Shown: piece by piece, positions 1 to 6,448 of the stretch | Layout: every line of letters begins with the position of its first letter | How positions within the stretch are numbered: the first letter of the stretch is position 1 | From: Patescibacteria group bacterium | Lineage (GTDB): Bacteria > Patescibacteriota > Microgenomatia > UBA1400 > MFAQ01 | Length of the DNA: 9,213 nt | Assembly (NCBI GenBank): GCA_018817845.1 | Contig: JAHITH010000099.1 | Location: 1 to 9,213 of the forward strand | Direction of reading: 5' to 3' | Position numbers and translations under genes: made by a program | The notes under the pieces: model-generated | What the model was told of the DNA's origin: nothing | Databases searched by the model: none | The model's input: only the letters and a program-made list of their open reading frames with translations

Positions 1-48
1 CCCATTCACACCGTCGGTCCCCAGCAATTTATATATAATGAGAACGAA

Positions 49-1086
49 ATGGGCAAGGTAAGAAACAACAAAACTATTTATTTTGCTAATGCTTGGAAAG
101 GTTTAATAACTAAAACAGCTCGTCAACAGTTAGAAAATCTAGGATGGACAGTAGATGGAAACTGGTTAAACGGAAAAAACATCAATTCTCTCTATAAAGT
201 TATATTTATTGCTCCTGCATATTTTGACAAAGCAATTATTATAAACCCAAAAGAATTTCCTACTAGTAAAGTCTTTACTTATCTTCTCTATCCTGATGAG
301 TTAGTTGGCTGGAATTTTAAAACTAGCAGTTATTTAAAAGAAAAACAGAAAGCTTTCATACCATTATTAAAAACCACTACTATTTTGTCTCATAGTCAGT
401 ACACGTTAGATCTGGTTGCGTCTACTTATGGAGAATCTTTGAATCAAACAGGACACATTACTTATCTTCCAATAGAATTTAATAATATTCAAAAAGTAAG
501 AACTGGAATGTCAACAAGAAGAGGAACTACAATAAAAGTACTGTGGAATCACATGTGGCGGTCTGATAAGGGAATTGGTAAAGCCCTGACTATTGTAGAC
601 CAACTATCATTACGTTATCCAGATGTTGAATTTTATGTTGGAAGAAAAGAAAGTTGGGGTAAAAATCCCGATGTAAATACTGTCAAAAGACAAACTAAAG
701 AAGTTCTTCTAAAACTGCAAACAAGAAATAACGTCTTTTTTCGGCCTGGTTTTAATTCTAGTAAGATTATTGATTATTGGAAATTTCTAACCCAATTTGA
801 TATAGGTTTTAGTGTTTCACCTCAAGAAGGTTTTGGATTGAGTATGCTTGAGCAAGCAGCTGCAGGAGTTGCCTGTGTGATGCCTTCTAAAGAAGCCTAT
901 CCTGAAATTCACTCAGGGGGTTTGTTAGTTCAAAATGTGGCTGAGGGGGTGTCTGATCTAATCAAAAACTCTTTGAAACGAAAGGAGGTTTCTCAAAAAG
1001 GAATAAAAAACGCCTCCAAGTTTAATGCTGAAAATTGGACAGAAAGAATTCTTGAAAAAATAATCCAGTTTAATTCTTTTCTTTAG
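49..1086 (+). CDS. GT-B fold glycosyltransferase, family 4/QTMAN-like
   Basis: A predicted cytoplasmic glycosyltransferase of the GT-B type, moving a sugar from a nucleotide-sugar donor to an unknown acceptor. The N-terminal half (about residues 8-150) looks like an acceptor-side Rossmann domain. The donor half starts near LWNHMWRSDKG (165-175) and carries SPQEGFGLSMLEQAAAG (257-273), the usual E-x7-E-type donor-binding region, followed by EAYPEI (282-287). The NH-x-W-x2-DK signature and the YPEI element recall the tRNA-queuosine mannosyltransferase (GTDC1/QTMAN) family, but the match is from memory and partial. No signal peptide or membrane helix is seen. The start is uncertain: ATG 49 has no clear Shine-Dalgarno site, and the frame stays open to the left edge of the window, so the protein may be longer. 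The 3' end overlaps the convergent gene by 17 bases. Glycosyltransferase: confident; substrate: unknown. Confidence 0.8.
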   Translation: MGKVRNNKTIYFANAWKGLITKTARQQLENLGWTVDGNWLNGKNINSLYKVIFIAPAYFDKAIIINPKEFPTSKVFTYLLYPDELVGWNFKTSSYLKEKQKAFIPLLKTTTILSHSQYTLDLVASTYGESLNQTGHITYLPIEFNNIQKVRTGMSTRRGTTIKVLWNHMWRSDKGIGKALTIVDQLSLRYPDVEFYVGRKESWGKNPDVNTVKRQTKEVLLKLQTRNNVFFRPGFNSSKIIDYWKFLTQFDIGFSVSPQEGFGLSMLEQAAAGVACVMPSKEAYPEIHSGGLLVQNVAEGVSDLIKNSLKRKEVSQKGIKNASKFNAENWTERILEKIIQFNSFL

Positions 1087-1900
1087 ATAAAATCTTCCAA
1101 AAAAATGATTCTAATTGGTTTCGAAAAGGTTTAATTCTTTGAAGTACTTTCCCTACATCAAAACATAAATACCAAGTTGCACCATAGAGAAACGTTGGTA
1201 AACCATAATTTCTAAATAATTCTTCTAACAACTGAACCCTTTTGAAGAATGCCTTACTTTTTGTTGTAGGTCTATCATTTTGCTTTTTAAAACCTATCAG
1301 GAAAGCATCTGCTAAATCATGAATCACATTTACTGAAGGGTGATAAAGAAGTGCTTTTTTTACCACCTTTGTCTTAAGTCTGTTTTGTTTAACTCTGTTA
1401 GAGAAGTCCGAATCTTCTCCCCAAGGAATCTTTTCATCAAAAAAATAACCACCTATCTTTTTTCTTATCTTTAAGTTAAAGGATACGCCTGGTATGTACA
1501 TTTTACCCTCATTGTCATTAAAAAAGGTTCTCAAATTTGCTATGGGCGAAAAATATGGAGGTTTCGTTTTTAAACAGAAAACTAATTTTGGTTTGACTAC
1601 GTCATATTTATCTAGTGCCCTATCTAATAGCCCGATTGCTTCTTCCTCAAAAACAGTATCTGTATCGGTAACAATTACTTTTTTAGTCTTTACCAATTCC
1701 AGTCCTTTGTTATTTGTTACAGCAGCGTTATGCTTTGGGACCACACAGTTATTTACCTTTATTTTTAATACGGCCTTTTGCAGTTTTTTATTTGGAGTCA
1801 TAGATACTACAATGGGTGAGTTGGGCGAAGTTCTTCTTATAGATCGGATGCAATCTAAAACCCTATAATCATCACTACACCTTATTAAAACTGTAATCAT
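1070..1900 (-). CDS. GT-A (family 2-like) glycosyltransferase
   Basis: A 276-residue glycosyltransferase of the GT-A fold. The N-terminus ([11 protein letters not shown]) is the first beta strand of a family 2 nucleotide-binding domain. The metal-binding DxD is DTD at 79-81 within KVIVTDTDTVF, and WGEDSDFSNRV (160-170) is the usual ED acceptor/catalytic-base motif, followed by two conserved-looking histidines (187 and 194). The C-terminal 80 residues are basic with one hydrophobic stretch (about 233-250, GLPTFLYGATWYLCF) that could associate with the membrane. Its ATG overlaps the stop of the aminotransferase gene by 4 bases, so it is translationally coupled and probably uses a product of that pathway. 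No donor or acceptor can be named. It converges with the plus-strand glycosyltransferase and no terminator hairpin separates them. Confidence 0.82.
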   Translation of the reverse strand: MITVLIRCSDDYRVLDCIRSIRRTSPNSPIVVSMTPNKKLQKAVLKIKVNNCVVPKHNAAVTNNKGLELVKTKKVIVTDTDTVFEEEAIGLLDRALDKYDVVKPKLVFCLKTKPPYFSPIANLRTFFNDNEGKMYIPGVSFNLKIRKKIGGYFFDEKIPWGEDSDFSNRVKQNRLKTKVVKKALLYHPSVNVIHDLADAFLIGFKKQNDRPTTKSKAFFKRVQLLEELFRNYGLPTFLYGATWYLCFDVGKVLQRIKPFRNQLESFFWKILSKEKN

Positions 1901-3027
1901 GTTTTATAAAAATCCAATATTATCGAACTAATAAAATTTATTTCACTAATTTTTAACTCAGGAAAAATTGGTAATCTTAATATTCTCTTTGAGATATCTA
2001 TTGTTGTCTGCAAGCCTCCTGTAATTCGAAATTTCCCAGGATTCTTTCTTACAAAAGGAGAAGTGTGGATGGGTAAAAAATGAAAAGACGCTTTTACACC
2101 ATTCACTTGTAGTATCTCCAGTAACCCATCTCTTTCTTTTTTAGATCGACATATGAGCCAAAACAGGTGAAGGTTTGAATTTGGAGGATGTTTAGAAATT
2201 TTTACATGTTTTTTTTCTAATCTTTTTAACTTTTGCCAATAAGTTTTATACACTCTCTTTCTTTCTGCGAGTATTCTGGGGTATTTATTAACCTGACTTT
2301 TAAGTAAAGCAGCTTGAATATCTGTCATAAAATAAGATCCTCCAAGTCTTTGCCATTCGTATTTATCTACATTTCCTCTTAAAAAAGACTCTTTATTTGT
2401 TCCAAAATTTCTAATTTCCTCGCAGACACCAACCGCCTTATTATCATTAGGTATGACCAGTAAACCACCTTCTCCAGAGGTTATATTTTTTGTGTGATGA
2501 AAACTGAAACAACCAAATTCTCCATAAGTTCCAAGATATTGACCTTCATTCTTGACAAGAAATGCTTGAGCCGCGTCTTCGATCAGCTTGATTTTGTGTT
2601 TAATACATATAATTTTAATCTTCTGTACCTGTGCTGAAATACCACCATAATGGACCAAAACAACAGCCCTTGTTTTGTCATTTATAGCATTTTCAACTTG
2701 AGTGGGATCTAATCCTAAAGTATTTTGTTCTATGTCGACAAAAACTGGTTTACCACCTGCTTTAACGATTGAACTAACTGTTGATACAAAAGTATAACTA
2801 GGACAGATAATCTCATCTCCTTCCTTGAGATCAAGAAACATCAAGCTAATCTCAAGCGCTTGAGTGCAAGAACCAACAAGTAAGGCCCTTTTTACCCCAA
2901 GCCTGTGCTCAAAATATCGTTCCAGTTTTCTTGAAATTTTACCCAAACTACAAACATTGTTGGAATTTAACACAGACTGAAATTCCTCTTTCCCTATCCA
3001 GGGCTTTGAAAGAGGAATGTTTTTCAT
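1897..3027 (-). CDS. rffA: PLP-dependent sugar aminotransferase, DegT/DnrJ/EryC1 family, WecE/RffA-like
   Basis: This protein probably converts a nucleotide-bound 4-keto-6-deoxy sugar to the 4-amino sugar, using glutamate and pyridoxal phosphate; in enterobacteria WecE/RffA makes TDP-4-amino-4,6-dideoxygalactose. The 376-residue length is normal for the family. Visible motifs are the cofactor phosphate-binding GSCTQALE (52-59), PSYTFVST (76-83), VHYGG (125-129), EDAAQ (150-154, the Asp contacting the pyridine nitrogen) and [14 protein letters not shown] (175-188), in which Lys180 is the Schiff-base lysine. The segment RGNVDKYEW and the [13 protein letters not shown] stretch are close to remembered WecE sequence, more so than to generic DegT proteins. 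The ATG overlaps the folE stop (ATGA), and its own TGA overlaps the next ATG. The sugar dehydratase and thymidylyltransferase expected upstream in such a pathway are not in this window. Family sure; exact substrate inferred. Confidence 0.85.
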   Translation of the reverse strand: MKNIPLSKPWIGKEEFQSVLNSNNVCSLGKISRKLERYFEHRLGVKRALLVGSCTQALEISLMFLDLKEGDEIICPSYTFVSTVSSIVKAGGKPVFVDIEQNTLGLDPTQVENAINDKTRAVVLVHYGGISAQVQKIKIICIKHKIKLIEDAAQAFLVKNEGQYLGTYGEFGCFSFHHTKNITSGEGGLLVIPNDNKAVGVCEEIRNFGTNKESFLRGNVDKYEWQRLGGSYFMTDIQAALLKSQVNKYPRILAERKRVYKTYWQKLKRLEKKHVKISKHPPNSNLHLFWLICRSKKERDGLLEILQVNGVKASFHFLPIHTSPFVRKNPGKFRITGGLQTTIDISKRILRLPIFPELKISEINFISSIILDFYKT

Positions 3028-3650
3028 ATTTTTTCCCTGTGCTTGATTAGTTCAATGAAACTTTGTTGTAATTGTGAGTTACCCTTAAAGGTTCCATAAT
3101 ACGCACAGGTGGACATAATGGAGGTCTTTTTTTCAGTACCCCGTGCAATATTGCAAAAATGTCTTGCTTCAATTAATATTGCAACACCTTTTGCCTTGCC
3201 GTAATTCATAAGTGTTTCAGCAATTTGAAAACCCAAGGTTTCTTGATCCTGTAATCTCCTAGCATAAATGTCAACCGCCCTTGCTAATTTACTAATTCCA
3301 AGAACCTTTTCTCCTGGAATATAACCAATATGAGCATAGCCAAAAAAAGGCAGAAGATGATGCTCACACATTGAAAAAAAATCGATATTTTTAAGAGTGA
3401 TAATATCTTGATAATTTGAAATATTTTCAAATAACCTGTTTTCCTTCTCAAAACTACGGTCATATCCACTTAACAAGCACTTAATGGCTTCTTCAAATCT
3501 CTTGGGGGTATCTTTTATTCCATCTCTATTAGGATCTTCACCTATTTGTTTTAAAAAAGCTCGAACTGCGAATTGCAGGTCTAAGTTTTTTGTAGAAACT
3601 TTTATGGGAAGTTTCGTATTTGGTTTTACTATAGTTTTATTACTGTTCAT
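3024..3650 (-). CDS. folE: GTP cyclohydrolase I
   Basis: It converts GTP to 7,8-dihydroneopterin triphosphate, the entry step to folate, tetrahydrobiopterin and (through preQ0) 7-deazaguanine compounds. The 208-residue length matches the type IA enzyme. It shows [16 protein letters not shown] (37-52), the zinc-site [12 protein letters not shown] (93-104; Cys95 and His98), [28 protein letters not shown] (110-137, shown here by its ends YIPGEK and RLQDQE) and [11 protein letters not shown] (161-171; Cys166 as the third zinc ligand). All three metal ligands are present, so activity is expected. It is the first gene of a three-gene minus-strand operon, with a 4-base ATGA overlap to the aminotransferase. 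The ATG at 3650 is the first in-frame start; GGAG lies too far upstream (about 13 bases) to be a convincing ribosome site. No folate gene or QueD partner is nearby. Confidence 0.95.
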   Translation of the reverse strand: MNSNKTIVKPNTKLPIKVSTKNLDLQFAVRAFLKQIGEDPNRDGIKDTPKRFEEAIKCLLSGYDRSFEKENRLFENISNYQDIITLKNIDFFSMCEHHLLPFFGYAHIGYIPGEKVLGISKLARAVDIYARRLQDQETLGFQIAETLMNYGKAKGVAILIEARHFCNIARGTEKKTSIMSTCAYYGTFKGNSQLQQSFIELIKHREKI

Positions 3651-3682
3651 AGTAGATTTTAATGCTCCGGTTGGTTACGAAT

Positions 3683-3712
3683 GGCTCTACTAGCCGATTA
3701 AATATTATTATA
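3683..3712 (-). promoter_or_regulatory. Possible folE operon promoter (-10) and small leader hairpin
   Basis: The gap between bpsA and folE (3651-3850) is very A+T-rich. On the minus strand a perfect TATAAT lies at 3712-3707, about 57 bases before the folE ATG, but no good -35 box stands at the right distance (a TTGAAC is only 9 bases away). Between it and the gene a 4-bp stem, GGCT/AGCC with a 5-base loop, sits at 3683-3695. I see no recognisable riboswitch, tRNA or ORF in the rest of the gap. Weak call. Confidence 0.25.
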
Positions 3713-3850
3713 AACTATTTTGTTCAAAGTTACATTCTTTTGTAATTATTTTACAGTTTTTCTTATTTTTAAAAACAAACCCTAGTGCTTTTTTGAAATT
3801 TTTCTCCGTTAGATTAGAACAACTGACCAAATCTATGTGCAGTATGGTGA

Positions 3851-4840
3851 TTAATTATTGGTATATATTGGTTCATTGTAATCTCCTTGAATTATTAATG
3901 GTTTTGTTTTGGGAGTGATCTCGGTAACAAACAAGGAGCTTGTACTCCCTATCGACTCTGCTTCATAATATCTATTAAATTTGTCAAATACCCACCTGAT
4001 TACAAGACCTGAATTAGTAAGGATTTCTTGAATTAATAAAAATCGTTCTTTTGCCCTATCGCTATTTCCATAACATACATAAAGCCGTGCGGTCTTATTT
4101 TTTTTATCTAGCATTTCAATGGCTCTGGAAACAAAAAGTTTTATTCCTTTTGGTGTATAGGGAGGGTCGGTAAAAACAACATCAAACTGGTTCTTTAGTA
4201 TATTCGGAATAGGTTCTCTTACATCATATTTTAACCTTTCAATATCAAGGTCATGTTTTTCTGAAATGTTTGCAATTTCATTCAAAATCCTGGTATCTAT
4301 ATCCACAACTGTTATATTCTGAGCAATTTTTAAACTAGCGGTTGGTATAGAAGTGAAATCATCATCTCCTAAAAATAATATCCTTTTTTCTCTTATGTCC
4401 CCAAAAAAATTGAGCAACGATACTCTTCTTGCGGTAGTTTCAATGGTGGCCGTAAATTGATCATATTTTCTTCTTGGTTTGCACCTTCTATCTTTGTGTC
4501 CAGCTAGTAGTTCAACCGCCTCTTTGTAAATATCTCCATCAATAACTGCCAAAAGATTCTCCTCGACCATGTAATCGGTGGGATAGAAACTAACCATCTT
4601 TTCAATAGCTTCTGTTGTCAATTTAGTTTCTTTGGTAGTTGGCATTAAGTATAAGGATAAAGCTTTTTTTACCTGGTTTAAGGCGTTTTTCGAAACTCCT
4701 ATTTTTCGAAGTAGTTCGTTATTTTCTATTGACCCGTTTTTGCTCAGGTGCCAAAAAATATCAAGCACTTTTTTAATGGGCACACTCGTTTGTTTTGAAA
4801 CTTCCAAAAATTCCAAATATATTTTTTTGTTTACTTTCAT
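3851..4840 (-). CDS. bpsA: N4-bis(aminopropyl)spermidine synthase homologue (branched-chain polyamine synthase)
   Basis: By family, BpsA adds two aminopropyl groups from decarboxylated S-adenosylmethionine to the central nitrogen of spermidine, making a branched polyamine known mainly from thermophiles. From the chosen start the protein is 329 residues, a little shorter than archaeal and Thermus BpsA. An N-terminal winged-helix-like region (about 1-70, with RKIGVSKNALNQVKKAL) precedes RRKYDQ (123-128) and a Rossmann aminopropyl/methyltransferase domain with FLGDDDFTS (156-164), VVDIDTRIL (178-186) and FTDPPYT (223-229). The GDDD and DPPYT motifs are family hallmarks. I chose ATG 4840; an in-frame TTG at 4873 adds 11 residues but has no better ribosome site. 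It lies 62 bases after the broken Nudix gene on the same strand. The alternative, a generic DNA methyltransferase (DPPY), is less likely because the GDDD motif and winged helix are present. Confidence 0.85.
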   Translation of the reverse strand: MKVNKKIYLEFLEVSKQTSVPIKKVLDIFWHLSKNGSIENNELLRKIGVSKNALNQVKKALSLYLMPTTKETKLTTEAIEKMVSFYPTDYMVEENLLAVIDGDIYKEAVELLAGHKDRRCKPRRKYDQFTATIETTARRVSLLNFFGDIREKRILFLGDDDFTSIPTASLKIAQNITVVDIDTRILNEIANISEKHDLDIERLKYDVREPIPNILKNQFDVVFTDPPYTPKGIKLFVSRAIEMLDKKNKTARLYVCYGNSDRAKERFLLIQEILTNSGLVIRWVFDKFNRYYEAESIGSTSSLFVTEITPKTKPLIIQGDYNEPIYTNN

Positions 4841-4902
4841 GGTCTTTAGTTTATATTTTATCAAAGAAATCAAAGTAAGTACTCATCTTGAAACCACTCC
4901 CT

Positions 4903-5154
4903 CTACCCCAACAACTCCTTAATTACTTCAACTGCATCACCATACTGATTCGGAAACAGCAAATGATCTTTTAGTTCTTCAAACAAAACCCACTTATAGT
5001 CCCTTATTTCATCCTCCAAAATCCTAATATCCTTTTTATTCCCAGTAAACCTAACTAAAAACTGATCCTTTACCTGTCCCCTATAATAATTATCACCCCC
5101 ATCAATCACAATGGCAATCACCCCCTTACGATAAGGCCTCAAATCTTTTCTCAT
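4903..5154 (-). pseudogene. Nudix hydrolase remnant lacking the Nudix box
   Basis: An 83-codon ORF that joins the first strand of a Nudix protein (LRPYRKGVIAIVIDGGDN, about residues 5-22) directly to the C-terminal half (YYRGQVKDQFLVRFTG, then DEIRDYKWVLFEELKDHLLF and FPNQYGDA). In an intact relative the region between holds the G-x5-E-x7-REUXEEXGU metal-binding box, roughly 70 residues. It is absent here while the frame is kept, so an in-frame internal deletion is the simplest reading. The product cannot bind the catalytic metal in the usual way. A weak GAG ribosome site lies just before ATG 5154. It could be a decaying gene, a regulator without catalysis, or a deletion variant or assembly artefact. 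The 145-base gap 5155-5299 on its 5' side separates it from the divergent Nudix gene and shows no convincing promoter. Confidence 0.7.
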
Positions 5155-5299
5155 ATCACTCTATTTTTAATTCAGTTGTAACTTCCAATACTTTCAATTT
5201 TTGCATACTTTGATTCTACACCCTAGTCTAGAGGTGACCTGTGGACATCTCCAGAAACATACACTAAAATATTCAATAGTTAAGATTGACATTTAAAAT

Positions 5300-5809
5300 A
5301 TGAACCTAATCAATATTGTTAACGACAAAACAGTCAGTAATTCGAAACAGTCCGCCCTTATTGGTTGGAATGTCAGACAAGCCATCAGAGCAGTATTGTT
5401 TAACGAACAAAAACAAATTGCCCTTATGCATATTGGGGCATATGATGTCTACAAACTTCCTGGTGGAGGGGTGAAAGAAAACGAAAATCTTGAAACAGCC
5501 TTCGTAAGAGAGTTGCTAGAAGAAACTGGTTGTGAGGCAGAAAAGATTTCAGACTTAGGAATATTTGTTGAAAAACGAAAAGAGTGGAAAATGCTTCAAA
5601 TATCATATTGTTTTTTAGCAAAAACTGTTAAGATGGGGGTTCTTGAATTAGACGAGGCCGAACAAAAAGAAAAATTCACCCTTCATTGGATTGATGGAAT
5701 CGAAGAAGCAATTAAGCTCGTAAAGACCAATAAGTCCAAAAGATACGACGACAGATATATTCGAAATCGAGATCTGGCTATTCTGGAAGTTGCAAAAAAG
5801 GTTTTGTAA
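5300..5809 (+). CDS. Nudix hydrolase
   Basis: A 169-residue hydrolase of nucleoside-diphosphate-linked substrates. The Nudix box is complete: G56-x5-E62-x7-RELLEETGC (70-78), with Cys in place of the usual final aliphatic residue. It is preceded by KLPGGGV, the standard turn. An N-terminal extension of about 25 residues (NLINIVNDKTV...) precedes the first beta strand (AIRAVLFNEQKQIALM), and the C-terminus is a charged helix (DDRYIRNRDLAILEVAKKVL). The substrate cannot be read from sequence; oxidised nucleotides, ADP-ribose and other dinucleotides are all possible. No clear ribosome site precedes ATG 5300. It is followed after 12 bases by a second Nudix gene in the same direction, so the two are likely co-transcribed, and it diverges from the broken Nudix gene. 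Confidence 0.88.
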   Translation: MNLINIVNDKTVSNSKQSALIGWNVRQAIRAVLFNEQKQIALMHIGAYDVYKLPGGGVKENENLETAFVRELLEETGCEAEKISDLGIFVEKRKEWKMLQISYCFLAKTVKMGVLELDEAEQKEKFTLHWIDGIEEAIKLVKTNKSKRYDDRYIRNRDLAILEVAKKVL

Positions 5810-5821
5810 ACACTTGTACCC

Positions 5822-6391
5822 ATGAAGTTTATAAACCTTTTAATTTTCAACTCAGATAAAACCAAAATATTAGCTGTCAAAAGGGCAACAACAGACCCAG
5901 CCTTTGGTGGTATGTGGGCTCTTCCTGGCGGAAAAATTGAAAAAGAAAGTATCAAACAAGCAGCCAAGCGCGAACTTTACGAAGAAACTGGTCTGCATAT
6001 TCAAAAGTTGTCCAACAAAAACATGTTTTCTACCAACCCCACACTCAAAGGGGTAAAAATCAACATTATTATTCGTAAAGCAGAAATAAAAAACTACTCA
6101 CCTAAACCACACGACAAAGATATAGAAAAAGTAAGCTGGATCACCCCCAAAAAACTAGCTCAATCATTTGAAAAATTCAACATCCCTCATCAAGAAATAC
6201 AAAAATTCAAAAACCTCTTCTCCCAACACACATCATCTGATAAATTCATCCCAGTTAGAGGTTCAACCTCCCCCCTCTTACGGCACCATCTCCCGCCACA
6301 CATACCTAGAAAACTTCAAAGAATCAGGCGCATTAACCATCAAATCAGGCCTGTAAACAAACTCCTCCGCTGGCTCAGTATTGTTAGTTAA
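5822..6391 (+). CDS. Nudix hydrolase, MutT-like, with read-through C-terminal tail
   Basis: Residues 1-135 form an ordinary small MutT-type Nudix domain: KFINLLIFNSDKTKILAVKR as the first strands, WALPGGKIEKE before the box, and the box G36-x5-E42-x7-RELYEETGL (50-58). Such proteins usually end near 130-145 residues, but this frame continues to 189. From about residue 150 it is encoded by repeat copy 1, and from about 166 onward by the complement of the 54-codon minus-strand ORF. The tail is Pro/Arg/His-rich with no domain. I infer that the native stop was lost when the repeat unit or a deletion joined here, so the last 40-50 residues are probably not under selection. Hydrolysis of oxidised or other nucleoside triphosphates is likely from the family; exact substrate unknown. 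It sits 12 bases after the preceding Nudix gene. Confidence 0.8.
   Translation: MKFINLLIFNSDKTKILAVKRATTDPAFGGMWALPGGKIEKESIKQAAKRELYEETGLHIQKLSNKNMFSTNPTLKGVKINIIIRKAEIKNYSPKPHDKDIEKVSWITPKKLAQSFEKFNIPHQEIQKFKNLFSQHTSSDKFIPVRGSTSPLLRHHLPPHIPRKLQRIRRINHQIRPVNKLLRWLSIVS
6236..6270 (-). promoter_or_regulatory. Third palindrome with orphan promoter-like sites
   Basis: GAGGTT-C-AACCTC (6258-6270) is a perfect inverted repeat that abuts the C6 run of repeat copy 1. Read on the minus strand it contains TTGAAC (6266-6261) as a possible -35, then 16 bases, then TTTATC (6244-6239, a poor -10), then ATG codons 2 and 5 bases further on. The geometry copies that of the second ATPase promoter, but the reading frames from both ATGs stop quickly and no ATPase follows; the Nudix gene occupies the opposite strand. 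It may be the relic of a lost unit. The arms are short, so chance is possible. Confidence 0.35.
6270..6319 (-). repeat. Dispersed repeat, copy 1
   Basis: Compared with copy 2 this has two substitutions in the shared 47 bases and a 3-base insertion next to the C6 run. Read on the minus strand it encodes LKFSRYVWREMVP and a TAA stop, then G6. It is part of the 54-codon ORF, the most complete version of the sequence in this window. Its G+C content is clearly above that of the surroundings. Confidence 0.85.
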
Positions 6392-6442
6392 CCCCCTATC
6401 CCTGTTAAACTCCACCGCATCCCAACCAACAAAACAAACCAT
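6278..6442 (-). CDS. Small 54-residue protein of unknown function, tail encoded by the repeat
   Basis: I do not recognise this protein. ATG 6442 follows the stop of the DUF4143 ATPase gene by only 6 bases (TAG ATATAA ATG), so it could be translated by coupling; an in-frame TAA immediately before the ATG fixes its start. It begins MVCFVGWDAVEFNRDRGL, has an acidic middle (NTEPAEEF, then VYRPDLMVNAPD) and ends LKFSRYVWREMVP. It uses GTG, GCG, CCG and CGG codons more than its neighbours. The tail recurs in the other two repeats as LKFSRYIWREMVP and NALEALKFFRYIWREMVP; a stop retained in all three and conservative changes (V/I) suggest descent from real coding sequence. It overlaps, antisense, the end of the second Nudix frame. 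It may be a partner of the ATPase, or the 3' end of a larger gene that served as the insertion site. Confidence 0.45.
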   Translation of the reverse strand: MVCFVGWDAVEFNRDRGLTNNTEPAEEFVYRPDLMVNAPDSLKFSRYVWREMVP

Positions 6443-6448
6443 TTATAT

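Noticed and set aside
1494..1868. 124-codon plus-strand ORF
   Set aside because: It lies entirely antisense to the GT-A glycosyltransferase gene, and its Ser/Phe/Leu-rich product is typical of a shadow frame.
3024..3027. Recoded TGA (glycine) as in Gracilibacteria or SR1
   Set aside because: TGA works as the stop in two ATGA gene overlaps and at the end of the second ATPase, and no in-frame TGA interrupts a conserved domain.
3651..3850. preQ1 or folate riboswitch in the folE leader
   Set aside because: Only a 4-bp hairpin is present; the expected conserved cores and pseudoknot partners are not seen.
5287..5299. TTGACA as a -35 box for the first intact Nudix gene
   Set aside because: It lies too close to the ATG to leave room for a -10 box and start site.
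6168..6356. 62-codon plus-strand ORF across repeat copy 1, reading YGTISRHTYLENFKESG
   Set aside because: The peptide looks protein-like, but it starts inside the Nudix domain in another frame. The minus-strand frame has a conserved stop in all three copies and explains the repeat better.
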